33,682 bases of DNA, from the NCBI GenBank assembly GCA_945871815.1, contig CAMBXM010000024.1, forward strand, positions 1 to 33,682, read 5' to 3'. The translations under genes and the position numbers were made by a program. This DNA comes from Singulisphaera sp. GP187. Lineage in GTDB: Bacteria; Planctomycetota; UBA1135; UBA2386. Every line of letters begins with the position of its first letter. The first letter of the stretch is position 1. Positions 1-7,663 of the stretch are shown piece by piece. Under the pieces are notes generated by a model. The model was not told where the DNA came from, made no database searches, and saw only the letters and a program-made list of their open reading frames with translations.

Positions 1-1038
1 GCCGACCGCGGCGGCGCGCACCGCGGGCATCTTCTGCACCAGCAGATCGAGCGCGAGCAACAAGAACGGCGTCACCGGCAAGAGGAAGCGGCCGAACATG
101 AAATCGCCGCCGACCCACACCACGAACGCGATGTAGGGCAACACGAACAGCCACAGCGCGAGGCCCGTCCGGCGCGCGTTCCAACAATCGGCGACCGCGA
201 AGCGATCGACGCGGCGCAGCGGCAGCACCAGCAATGCGAGCGCAGCAGGCACCAGCGACAGGCTGTAGCACTTGAAGTACTCGACGACGTAGTCGAGGCC
301 CGCAGCGAGGTTCGGTTCGCCGCCGGACTTGGCGAAGAACGTGTTGGGCACCCAGTAGCCGTAGTAGGCGTGACGCCAGAGCAAGTACGGCACCATGCAC
401 ACGATCAGCGGGATGCCGTAGGCAAGAGCGATGCGGGAGCTGCGTGCCCGCCACGCGTCGAACAGGACCATCGCCCCGGCGGCGGCCACGAACAGCGCGC
501 CGTCGGGCCGCGTCATCGCTGTGAGCGCCGCGAGAAAGCCGAGCAGCCACACCTGACGGCCGCAGCGACGTTCGATGGCGAGCCACCACATGCAGACCCC
601 GAGGAACACGAACAGCGCCGTCTCGAGGCCAGCGGGAGCCAACGACGCCGCGGCATAGCTCACGGCGTAGGCGGGCGCGGCGATGGGCACCAGAGCCTTG
701 CCGTGACTGCTGCGCCACGCCACGACGCCGAGCACAAACACCGTCGCTGCATGCAGCAGACAGCCCCAAAAGATCGACCAGGTCTCGAGGTGGTCGCCGA
801 TGAAGCCGAGTGCGATGCCGATCGCCAGCCACATCGTCCAGCTGAAGTTGGTGTAGCCCTCGACCGGAGCCTCGTTCGGATCGAGGTTGAACACCAGCCC
901 GTTGCCGTCGACGAAGTTCTTGGCGTAGCGAAACGAGATGTAGGCGTCGTCGCAAGTCCAGCCCAAGGACCACGCATGCGCGAAGGCCATAAGCGTGGCG
1001 AGGAGGACAACCGACCAGAACAAAGGGGCACGCCGCAT
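1..1038 (-). CDS. GT-C type membrane glycosyltransferase (partial, C-terminus beyond window)
   Basis: The frame is open for 346 codons to the left edge, so the C-terminus is missing. The ATG at 1038 gives MRRAPLFW followed by a hydrophobic signal anchor. The next loop carries the acidic pair D30-D31 in CDDAYISFRYAKNF, then GNGLVFN and VEGYTNFSW. This DDAYISFRY...EGYTNF pattern is typical of polyprenyl-phosphate-sugar-dependent GT-C enzymes (ArnT/PMT relatives and mycobacterial AftB-like proteins), where the first-loop acidic residues are catalytic. Several further hydrophobic segments follow, as expected for a polytopic membrane protein. The likely role is transfer of a sugar from a lipid carrier on the outer face of the inner membrane; donor and acceptor cannot be read from sequence. 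It lies 47 bp downstream of the amidohydrolase gene on the same strand and is probably the last seen member of that operon. Confidence 0.8.
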   Translation of the reverse strand, partial: MRRAPLFWSVVLLATLMAFAHAWSLGWTCDDAYISFRYAKNFVDGNGLVFNLDPNEAPVEGYTNFSWTMWLAIGIALGFIGDHLETWSIFWGCLLHAATVFVLGVVAWRSSHGKALVPIAAPAYAVSYAAASLAPAGLETALFVFLGVCMWWLAIERRCGRQVWLLGFLAALTAMTRPDGALFVAAAGAMVLFDAWRARSSRIALAYGIPLIVCMVPYLLWRHAYYGYWVPNTFFAKSGGEPNLAAGLDYVVEYFKCYSLSLVPAALALLVLPLRRVDRFAVADCWNARRTGLALWLFVLPYIAFVVWVGGDFMFGRFLLPVTPFLLLALDLLVQKMPAVRAAAVG

Positions 1039-1085
1039 GAGGAGCGCGGATCGTGCCCGCTGCGCGCCGCGGGCGAAAGGGCGCG

Positions 1086-1808
1086 TCAACCGACCGTCGT
1101 GCGCAGCGCCGCCACCAAGGCAACGGCGAACCGCCGTTGGCCCGCCGCCGTGCGCGCGGTTCGCTGGTTCAGTTCGATCTCGATGCCGAGGTAGCGCGCG
1201 GGTGACTGGGAACTGCGCAGACTCTGCGTGTGCCCATCGGTGTGTCCGAAGTAGGGGAAGTTCTTGCGCACCGACAGCCCTTGCGCGACGAGCGCCGCCT
1301 GTAGCGCCACGACCAAGGCGCGTTCGCGTGGGCGCTGCGGATGAAACAACAGCCCCACATCCGATCGCCGCTCGACGCCGTTCAAGCGCTCGACAAACGA
1401 ATGGACACTGAGGTGCAGACAACCACCGCTGGTCACCACCGCTCGCCCGACGGCGCGTGCCGTCGCCGCGCGAAACGGTCGCCACCACCGCTGCAACCGC
1501 CGTTCGCGATCCGCCGCCGTGAGCGCTTGGTTGCCTGGGACCGGACCATCTTCAGTACGCGCGGCACAGAGTCGTGGATGATCCTCGCTGCGATTGAGGT
1601 CGACCACGAGCCGCGACCACTCGCCGACCATCAGCGGCGCGTCGAATGCAGCGGCGATCGCCTGCGCCACCGGCAACGCACCTGGATCCCACGCAACGTG
1701 CTGCTGACGTCTTGAGGCCAGCAGGCCAAGCCCGTGCAACTCCTTGGGCACCGCGTTGCTGGCGTGCTCGCACGTGACGACGAGCGAGCGCCCGTGCCCG
1801 CGCACCAC
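1086..1808 (-). CDS. N-formylglutamate amidohydrolase family protein
   Basis: The protein has about 240 aa. It opens with RSLVVTCEHASNAVP, the family signature of N-formylglutamate amidohydrolases (PF05013, HutG-like), which hydrolyse N-formylglutamate to glutamate and formate at a metal centre. Other conserved-looking blocks are LVVDLNRSEDHP, HLSVHSF and a C-terminal GIEIELNQR. The frame is open upstream, but the best start is one of two adjacent GTG codons (1808 or 1805) just after the stop of the hydroxylase gene, with GAGG six bases before the first. That arrangement indicates translational coupling. No other histidine-degradation genes are nearby, so a classical Hut role is doubtful. Many members act on other N-acyl or peptide-like amides, and the substrate here is unknown. 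Fold and family are well supported; the specific reaction is inferred. Confidence 0.85.
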   Translation of the reverse strand: MVRGHGRSLVVTCEHASNAVPKELHGLGLLASRRQQHVAWDPGALPVAQAIAAAFDAPLMVGEWSRLVVDLNRSEDHPRLCAARTEDGPVPGNQALTAADRERRLQRWWRPFRAATARAVGRAVVTSGGCLHLSVHSFVERLNGVERRSDVGLLFHPQRPRERALVVALQAALVAQGLSVRKNFPYFGHTDGHTQSLRSSQSPARYLGIEIELNQRTARTAAGQRRFAVALVAALRTTVG

Positions 1809-1809
1809 C

Positions 1810-2313
1810 TCAGTCCTCGATCTCAAAATCGCAGAGCAGCACAACACGGGGGCTGTCTGACGAGTTGGTCACCTCGTGAATCTGGCTGCGATCGAACATC
1901 ACGACGTGCCCCTCTTCCCACTCCAGCCGCTTGCCAGCCACGATCATCTCGCTGCCGGAGGGCACTTGGACGCCCATGTGCAGTCGCTGCAGCTTTGGCC
2001 CATAGTTGTCTGAGTGCGGCAGAATCCGCGACTTGGCGCCAACCAGCGAGAAGCCCGCGTCCACCAGCCGCGGCAACGACTTCAGCATCGCCACGGTCCT
2101 AGGACACCTCGACTGGTTCTTCGGCAGGTCGATCGGGAGATACGGGTCGCAGTTGAAGAACAGCCCGAACACGCTCCACATGCCGGTGTAGCCGTCGGAC
2201 TGCGGCCAGGGGTAGAAGTCGCGAACGAGGTCGAGACCCTGCAGTTCGCGCTTCACGTCGGGGAAGGCGCGCTCGATCGTCGGGATCACCACCTGCGTGA
2301 GGTCGTAGGCCAT
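1810..2313 (-). CDS. Aspartyl/asparaginyl beta-hydroxylase family dioxygenase
   Basis: A 167-aa protein starting at MAYDLTQVV, with AGGAT about eight bases upstream. It matches the AspH family (PF05118) of Fe(II)/2-oxoglutarate dioxygenases. The motif ILPHSDNYGPKLQRLHMGVQVP region supplies H100 and the substrate-side R/H pair, and the C-terminal QIHEVTN...SPRVVLL block supplies H146 and R156. AspH enzymes are unusual in using only two histidines as metal ligands, which fits H100 and H146. The length equals a single catalytic domain with no membrane anchor, so it is probably cytoplasmic. The gene ends one base before the amidohydrolase start, so the two are likely made together. The substrate could be a peptidyl Asp/Asn or a small molecule; the sequence does not decide. 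Confidence 0.87.
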   Translation of the reverse strand: MAYDLTQVVIPTIERAFPDVKRELQGLDLVRDFYPWPQSDGYTGMWSVFGLFFNCDPYLPIDLPKNQSRCPRTVAMLKSLPRLVDAGFSLVGAKSRILPHSDNYGPKLQRLHMGVQVPSGSEMIVAGKRLEWEEGHVVMFDRSQIHEVTNSSDSPRVVLLCDFEIED

Positions 2314-2377
2314 GGGCGAGAATCCTATCGACCGATGGTCGCGCGTTCCTGCACCGCGGCACCACCTTGGCAACGCC

Positions 2378-3076
2378 TCACCAGCGGCCTGCGAGGCCCG
2401 GTTGGCCCGGATCCGCGAGCCGCGCCGGATCGACGCTCCAGCGCGAGGCCAGCGACCGGACGTCCGTCGGCAGCGGCCACCACTTGATCGCATCCTCGGT
2501 CAGGTCGCGCGCATCCTCGACAAAGAAGCCGAGGTCGCGTTCGGCCGCGGTCATCTCGCCGAGCTCCCATAGCACCTGCTCCTCATTGCCATCGAAGCTG
2601 AAGGCGCGTTGCATCTCGCCGCGCCGCGCAAACGCCCAGCCCATGCAATCACGGTCCGCATCGACCAGGAACCAGAACGCCTCGCCGTGGGCCTCGGACA
2701 GCCGCCGCAGCGCCGTTTCGACCTGCGGCAGGTCCCCGCGATGCCACGCGTCGATGCCGATGGCCATGACGAAGGCCGCGCCCGCCGGCGCCACGAACAG
2801 GCCCGTTTTGGCCGCCTGCATGCCCTCCGCGAACGGGACCGGGCGAGCGGTTCGTAGGCCGAGCACGCGCGCGACATCGCGGACGTCCGTCGTGCGCACA
2901 GCGAACCAGACAGTTGTCCGCGCCGACGCCGCAGCGATGGTCGCCGCCGCCTCCGCCTCGTCGAGCCCGGAGGCCACTCGATCCTGATGCACGCGGTGCC
3001 GGCGCATGATCTCCGCCCATCGCATCAACCCGAACACGGTGAAGACCACCACCGCGACCACGACCGCGATACCCAT
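2378..3076 (-). CDS. Membrane-anchored protein of unknown function
   Basis: A 232-aa protein that I do not recognise. The ATG at 3076 lies one base after the stop of the upstream DUF6624-like gene, so translation is probably coupled. The first 20 residues (MGIAVVVAVVVFTVFGLMRW) form one transmembrane anchor. An Ala/Arg-rich, possibly coiled-coil stretch follows (residues about 23-55), then a globular domain rich in Trp and acidic residues with blocks such as GIDAWHRGDLPQVETALRRL and EAFWFLVDADRDCMGWAFARR. The C-terminus ends LAGRW. There is no catalytic motif I can name. The frame stays open upstream across the whole preceding gene in another frame, but that extension is a shadow. It belongs to the five-gene leftward operon. 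Confidence 0.75.
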   Translation of the reverse strand: MGIAVVVAVVVFTVFGLMRWAEIMRRHRVHQDRVASGLDEAEAAATIAAASARTTVWFAVRTTDVRDVARVLGLRTARPVPFAEGMQAAKTGLFVAPAGAAFVMAIGIDAWHRGDLPQVETALRRLSEAHGEAFWFLVDADRDCMGWAFARRGEMQRAFSFDGNEEQVLWELGEMTAAERDLGFFVEDARDLTEDAIKWWPLPTDVRSLASRWSVDPARLADPGQPGLAGRW

Positions 3077-3077
3077 G

Positions 3078-3485
3078 TCAGGTCCCCCCGTCACGGCGCA
3101 GCACGTCGAGCTTCGGAAGGTCCCACTTGGCGCGTTCGCTATCGGTCGTCGAGGAGTCGCAGGGCAGCGCCGCGCCGTCCGCCGCCCGCAGCGTGCCGAA
3201 CTTCTGCAACTGCCCGCGCAGAACGCGGAGCTTGTCGTAGCTCCGCGCCGCCAACGCGCGGGCCGGCCGGTGGCCAGCCATGGCCACGCTGGCAAGATCG
3301 TGCGCCGCTTGCACCGACGGCAAATCGGCGGCGCGCAGCAGGACTACCGCGGCCCAAAACTGGGCGACGGATCCCTGCACCATCCCCTGCGCGCAGAGCG
3401 AACGTACGCGCACAATCGCAGCCTCGTCGGCAACATCGCCCGTCGTGGCTGCCAACGCCTGTAGTTCGGCTTCGAGTTCGTCCAT
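3078..3485 (-). CDS. Small protein resembling DUF6624
   Basis: A 135-aa protein starting at MDELEAELQ. The central helical region FWAAVVLLRAADLPSVQ followed by HRPARALAARSYDKLRVLRG and QLQKFGT resembles the DUF6624 pattern, in which a helical repeat precedes a Q-x-Y-G-T-Q type motif. Here the motif reads Q-x-F-G-T. The family has no established function. No signal peptide or membrane segment is seen, so it is probably cytoplasmic. It is the first visible gene of the leftward operon; its stop and the start of the next gene are separated by one base. The family call rests on recognition by eye and is moderate; that this is a real gene is more secure because of the coupled junction. Confidence 0.6.
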   Translation of the reverse strand: MDELEAELQALAATTGDVADEAAIVRVRSLCAQGMVQGSVAQFWAAVVLLRAADLPSVQAAHDLASVAMAGHRPARALAARSYDKLRVLRGQLQKFGTLRAADGAALPCDSSTTDSERAKWDLPKLDVLRRDGGT

Positions 3486-3643
3486 TGCGCGCGAGCATGG
3501 TAGCAACCGTTCGCGGAAGATCGCACGACACACGAACCCAGCCGATTCCACGCGCGCGCAGGTGCCCTCTTTCGCGAGCCCCCGTCGCTGGGGCATTGTT
3601 CTCGAGTTGCATCGCGCCCCCGCCAACCGGCGCTGCCTTCCAC

Positions 3644-4552
3644 GTGATCCCGACCCGAGTGTTTCTCGTCCTCGCTGCACTGCTGCTGCTACCGGCGGCG
3701 ACATGCGGCTCCCCATACGTCATGCCACCGTGCTCACAGCGCACGGTCACGCACGCAATCACGATCCCGCCAGGGGCGCGGCGTCTTGAAGTGCAGTTCC
3801 ACGACGGGCTGTTGGCAATCGAGGAGGGTGAAGAACCGAGTTGCACCCTAGAGGTGCATCTGCAAGCGGACGATGCCGTCCAACTCGCCGAGTTCGAACT
3901 CGCGGTCGCGCCCGTAGTCGCGTTTCGCGATGCGGATGCGACGGCGTCGTTGCACGTAGCACTCCCGCCGGGCGCCGACCTCGATGCCGTCCGCACGACT
4001 TGGCGCCTGCGCGTGCCAGCGCGCCTTGCCGTTGCGATCACCACACGCCGCGGCGGTGTCGTGGCGCGCGGCACCCACTGTGACCTCGAGGTGCGGGGCG
4101 GCAGTGGCGTGGTGGAAGCCGACTTGGCTGGTGGCAAGGCACGACTGTCGACGACTTCGGGCAGCCTGATACTGCGCGGCAACTACGCCGATGCAGTCGT
4201 GCACAGCAACCTCGGCCGCATCGACCTCGGTCTGCCGCCGGATGGCCCGACCCCCGTGGAGCTGCGGGCCGCTAGCCAAAAGGGCGACCTCTACATCGAC
4301 ATCCGCAAGGACCAAGTCTGGGACGTCTACTTCCTGGGCGAGACCCACTTGATGCGCTGCGACCCGGAAGTCCGCGCTGAGTGGCTGGAGAACGTGGAAA
4401 TCGACAGTCTCGACTACAGCAAAGGCCGGGCTGGGAACCTGCAGGGCAACCCATGCGGCAGTTTGTGGCTCCAGGCGACCACGCCCGTGTACGTCCGCTT
4501 GCTGCCAGAGCGCCCGTTTGCTGCAACCAGCACCGGCGCTCTGCCGCGCTGA
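3644..4552 (+). CDS. Exported DUF4097-like beta-strand repeat protein
   Basis: The chosen start is GTG at 3644, giving a typical leader (VIPTRVFLVLAALLLLPAATC) and a 302-aa protein. The frame is open far upstream, and an ATG at 3497 would add 49 residues ahead of the hydrophobic segment, so the start is uncertain. C21 ends a lipobox-like sequence, but A-A-T-C is not canonical, so lipoprotein status is unclear. From about residue 130 the sequence alternates Gly/Asn turns with short strands (RGGVVARGTHCDLEVRGGSG, GKARLSTTSGSLILRGNY, VVHSNLGRIDL), the pattern of DUF4097/DUF2807 putative-adhesin beta-helices. It probably folds outside the cytoplasm. It reads divergently from the DUF6624-like operon and convergently with the next gene, with only 31 bp between stops. 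The function is unknown. Confidence 0.7.
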   Translation: MIPTRVFLVLAALLLLPAATCGSPYVMPPCSQRTVTHAITIPPGARRLEVQFHDGLLAIEEGEEPSCTLEVHLQADDAVQLAEFELAVAPVVAFRDADATASLHVALPPGADLDAVRTTWRLRVPARLAVAITTRRGGVVARGTHCDLEVRGGSGVVEADLAGGKARLSTTSGSLILRGNYADAVVHSNLGRIDLGLPPDGPTPVELRAASQKGDLYIDIRKDQVWDVYFLGETHLMRCDPEVRAEWLENVEIDSLDYSKGRAGNLQGNPCGSLWLQATTPVYVRLLPERPFAATSTGALPR

Positions 4553-4583
4553 TAGAACGGGCGAGACGGCGTTCGCTCGCGAC

Positions 4584-6122
4584 TCAGTTCTTCAGCAACG
4601 GCGTCACCATCGCGCCGAGTTTGCGCGCGATGCCGATGGCCGCATCCGTCGCTTCGATTTCGAGGAACGGCAGCCCGCCGTCGCGCGCCGCCAGGACTTC
4701 TGCCAACAGGTCCGCCGGCAGGCCGTCGTCGGCAACGAGCACCAGCGCGCTGCCGAGCTCGTCGCACAGGCGCCGCAAAGCCGCGATCGCTTCGCGCAGT
4801 TGTTGCGGCGACGACCGCGGCTTGCCAGTCACCGCATCGAGCGCGGCCTCGTCGCGCGGCACACCGAACACGACGACCTTTGGCTGGAAGGGACGAAAGA
4901 ACCGATCCAGCATCCGTAGCTGCTGACCTGACCACCCATCGACCGTCGGCAGCGACACGACTTCAGGCGGCGGGACGCCCTTGTTGGTTGCGCGCAGCTC
5001 GCCGGTGAGCAGCGGCTCGATGTGCTGGTCCGGCGAACCGCCGCGCCCCCACAAGAGCTGCCCGCCGAGGAGGAAGACACGCGGGACGTCCCGTTCCAGG
5101 GTGTGGATCGCGCGCGGTCCGCGAATGCGGGCGGCCAGCGTCTCGGTGATCGTCTCGCGCGCCATCGGTCCGAAAACGGCGTCGAGCTCCTGCGTTGGCA
5201 CCACGCGTTCTTGCAGCCCGCGACCTGCGATTGCGAGCACGCCCGATGTGAGCAGGAAGCCGATCACGATGCACAGCCGCCGTGCGCGGCCACCGGCGAG
5301 GATTGCCAACGCGAGCGGCAAGCCGGCCAGTGCGGCGATCTGTTCCAGGATCAACTCGGGTTGCTGCAGCGGCAGCAGTGCGGAACCGGCCACCATCGCA
5401 AATGCGAGCGGCGCGGCGGTCAACGCGGCAGCAGAGCACAGCGCCATCGTCGGGCCAGACCGCCGCAGGATCGCAAGGGCGCTCAGCACGAGGCTTGAAG
5501 CTAGAGCCAGCAGCCAAGGTGACCACTGTCCCCCACGACTCTGCGGCACCACCGACATCGAGTTGATCGCGGCCGTTCCGCCGCGCGCAATCACCGCCAG
5601 GCTGCCGTGGTCGTCCTCGGCTGTGAACGGCGGCAGGTGCTTGCCCGCCACGCTTGCCGTGAGGACACGACCGCGCGCTTGCAGTTGAATCGTAGCCGGG
5701 ATGCCGGCACCGAGCCGCACTCCGCCAACCTCCCCGAATAGCGCACTGGTCGGTGTACGCCACGCATCGCCGCCTGTCGTTGTAGACAGTCGGAGCGCTG
5801 CAAATCGACTGTGGCCGGGCAACGACACGCCCTGCAGATAGCGCGGCTCGACGCGCCGCAAGACGAGATCGACCTCGGCGCCTTCGCCCAGCTCGACATC
5901 CGCCAGCAGGTCGAAGTCCTCGCGCAACATCGGCAGCTCGAGCCACAGCGGCGGAGTCACCAACATCGGGTCGCCCGGCTTCCGTTGCAGGCGGAAGACC
6001 TCACTGTGGATGCCGAGCTCGCCGAACTTGGGCTCGGGACGACGGCAGCTGGTGGCGAAGAGTCCGGCGGCGAAACCGGCAAGCGAGAGGATCGCAATCG
6101 CAGCGAGGTCTGTAGTGCGCAT
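4584..6122 (-). CDS. Membrane protein with C-terminal SGNH-hydrolase-like domain
   Basis: A 512-aa protein. Residues 1-25 form a signal anchor ending in ATSC. Residues about 30-195 look like an extracytoplasmic beta-rich domain (LVTPPLWLELPM, GVRLGAGIPATIQLQARG). Residues about 205-300 hold four hydrophobic segments, and residues about 310-512 form an alpha/beta domain. The last part resembles SGNH/GDSL hydrolases in layout: a strand RVFLLGGQLLWG where GDS would sit, GWSGQQLRMLDR with the G-S-Q helix, KVVVFGVPRDEA where GxND is expected, and a final ALVLVADD strand. The nucleophile serine and the block III Asn are replaced, so it may be a non-catalytic relative. It reads divergently from nagA, whose start is about 80 bp away. 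The assignment of the C-terminal fold is inference. Confidence 0.7.
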   Translation of the reverse strand: MRTTDLAAIAILSLAGFAAGLFATSCRRPEPKFGELGIHSEVFRLQRKPGDPMLVTPPLWLELPMLREDFDLLADVELGEGAEVDLVLRRVEPRYLQGVSLPGHSRFAALRLSTTTGGDAWRTPTSALFGEVGGVRLGAGIPATIQLQARGRVLTASVAGKHLPPFTAEDDHGSLAVIARGGTAAINSMSVVPQSRGGQWSPWLLALASSLVLSALAILRRSGPTMALCSAAALTAAPLAFAMVAGSALLPLQQPELILEQIAALAGLPLALAILAGGRARRLCIVIGFLLTSGVLAIAGRGLQERVVPTQELDAVFGPMARETITETLAARIRGPRAIHTLERDVPRVFLLGGQLLWGRGGSPDQHIEPLLTGELRATNKGVPPPEVVSLPTVDGWSGQQLRMLDRFFRPFQPKVVVFGVPRDEAALDAVTGKPRSSPQQLREAIAALRRLCDELGSALVLVADDGLPADLLAEVLAARDGGLPFLEIEATDAAIGIARKLGAMVTPLLKN

Positions 6123-6202
6123 GAGCAGCGAGCCGGGGATGGTAGCGGGGACGACACGGCACGCTCGTGTTTCGCTGCAGCTTCGACGCTACGTTCTTAA
6201 GT

Positions 6203-7318
6203 GTGTCGTCGTTGGAGCTAGCAACCGAACTCGCCGTCCTGCCGCACACGATCGCCGCCCGCGTGCGCATCGTGATCGAGCACGGTCGCATCGCGACCAT
6301 CGACACCGAGAGACCATCGCCCAATGCCCGCTTCGTCGCTGGCACCCTGTTGCCGGGCTTGGTCGACCTGCAGGTGAATGGCGGCGGCGGTAGTAGCTGC
6401 GCTGAAGCCACGCCCGCGGCCCTCGCGACAGTCGCGCGTGCCGTCCTCGACGGCGGCGCGGTCGCGTTCTTGCCAACGCTGATCACGACGCCGTGGGATC
6501 AGTTGCTGGCGCAGGTCGCCGCGACCGCATCGTGGATCGAGTCGCAGCCCGACGCCGGCGCAACGCCGCTCGGCATGCACGTGGAAGGTCCGTTCCTGGA
6601 AGTAGCGGGCGCCCACGACCGGACGGCGCTCCTTGAGCCGTCGCTGCCGCGCATCGAGGCCCTGCTGCAGGCCGCCCGCGGACACCTACGCTTACTGACG
6701 CTCGCGAGCAGTCGACCCGGCGCCGCGGCCGCCGTCGCGCGGTTGCGACAGGCCGGTGTGACGGTAGCCCTCGGTCACGTCGCACAAACCGACGGCTTTG
6801 CCGCCTGCGTCGACGCCGGCGCGGCAATGGCCACGCACCTGTTCAACGCGATGGGCCCACTGCATCACCGGCAACCCGGAATCGCCGGCCTCAGTCTCGA
6901 CGAAGATCGCCTCGCATGCGGCCTGATCGCCGATGGCGTTCATGTGCACCCAGCGATGCTCCGTAACGCCTACCGCGTACTCGGACCAGACCGCACCGTA
7001 CTCGTGAGTGACTCCACGGCAGCGATGGGCATGCCGGACGGCATCTACCAACTCGCCAACGAGAGTGTTCAGAGCAGCGATGGAGTCGTTCGCGACCGGA
7101 ACGGCAACCTCGCCGGCTCAGCGCTGACCATGGCGCGAGCGGCCCAGAACTTTCTGCTGATGGTGCCAATGGCCGGCAGCTTTGCCCTCGCCCGCGCGGC
7201 CGCCACCAACCCGGCTGCGCTCGTCGGCGCCAACGAGTTCGGTGCGATTGCCGTCGGCAAGCGCGCGGCCTTCGCCGTTCTCGCCGACGACGGCAGCGTG
7301 CGCGCCCTGCGCTGCTGA
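6203..7318 (+). CDS. nagA: N-acetylglucosamine-6-phosphate deacetylase
   Basis: A 371-aa amidohydrolase-superfamily protein of normal NagA length. It removes the acetyl group from GlcNAc-6-phosphate in amino-sugar catabolism and cell-wall recycling. Visible family motifs are PGLVDLQVNGGGG, GMHVEGPFL (metal ligand E128), ALGHVAQT (H192), ATHLFNAMGPLHHRQPG (H212 and the following substrate histidines), LIADGVHVHP, and LVSDSTAAMG with the catalytic Asp at 270. The start is ambiguous: GTG at 6203 (used here) gives the usual N-terminus and leaves 80 bp for divergent promoters; GTG at 6167 would add 12 residues. No nagB, PTS permease or regulator lies beside it, so it stands as a single gene. The LTLAPE block usual before the GH motif reads LTLASS here. 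Confidence 0.92.
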   Translation: MSSLELATELAVLPHTIAARVRIVIEHGRIATIDTERPSPNARFVAGTLLPGLVDLQVNGGGGSSCAEATPAALATVARAVLDGGAVAFLPTLITTPWDQLLAQVAATASWIESQPDAGATPLGMHVEGPFLEVAGAHDRTALLEPSLPRIEALLQAARGHLRLLTLASSRPGAAAAVARLRQAGVTVALGHVAQTDGFAACVDAGAAMATHLFNAMGPLHHRQPGIAGLSLDEDRLACGLIADGVHVHPAMLRNAYRVLGPDRTVLVSDSTAAMGMPDGIYQLANESVQSSDGVVRDRNGNLAGSALTMARAAQNFLLMVPMAGSFALARAAATNPAALVGANEFGAIAVGKRAAFAVLADDGSVRALRC

Positions 7319-7663
7319 GCCCGCCGCTGCTGGACTGCGGCACACCGCATCGTCTGGCTGTCGGCCCGCAGACCCTTCTGTCCGAATCCGAGGCCATGGC
7401 GCTGGCCGCGCGCCAAGGTCCAGGACCCTCAGTGGACGTGGTTTCCCGATTGGCCTGCGGGCGAAGCCGAGCACCGAAAGTCGAGCGCAGAGGGCGGACT
7501 CGTCGCGCAGCCCCTAGCTGCCGCGGCGAGTTCGCGGCGCGGCCATCGGCCACGTGCCGGCCGCAGCCGCTGGCGCTTTCTGAAACCACTTCTATGCTCC
7601 GGGACCTATATCCCGTCCGTTCCTCCGGCACCGAAGCTCGCCACCTCACCCGGCGAGATCACG
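7319..7663. other. Gene-free stretch between nagA and the nidogen-like gene
   Basis: About 345 bp with no ORF I would accept. Open frames here are extensions or shadows of neighbouring genes and their products look random. I found no strong terminator after nagA and no confident promoter. The only AT-richer patch is near 7585-7615 (TTTCTGAAACC...CCTATATCCC), which is where a promoter for the downstream secreted protein would be expected, but no clean -35/-10 pair with normal spacing is visible. Confidence 0.5.

Noticed and set aside
2987-3643. Long N-terminal extension of the DUF4097-like protein
   Set aside because: The extension is Arg/Pro/Ser-rich and antisense to two coupled genes. The signal peptide beginning near 3644 marks the real N-terminus.
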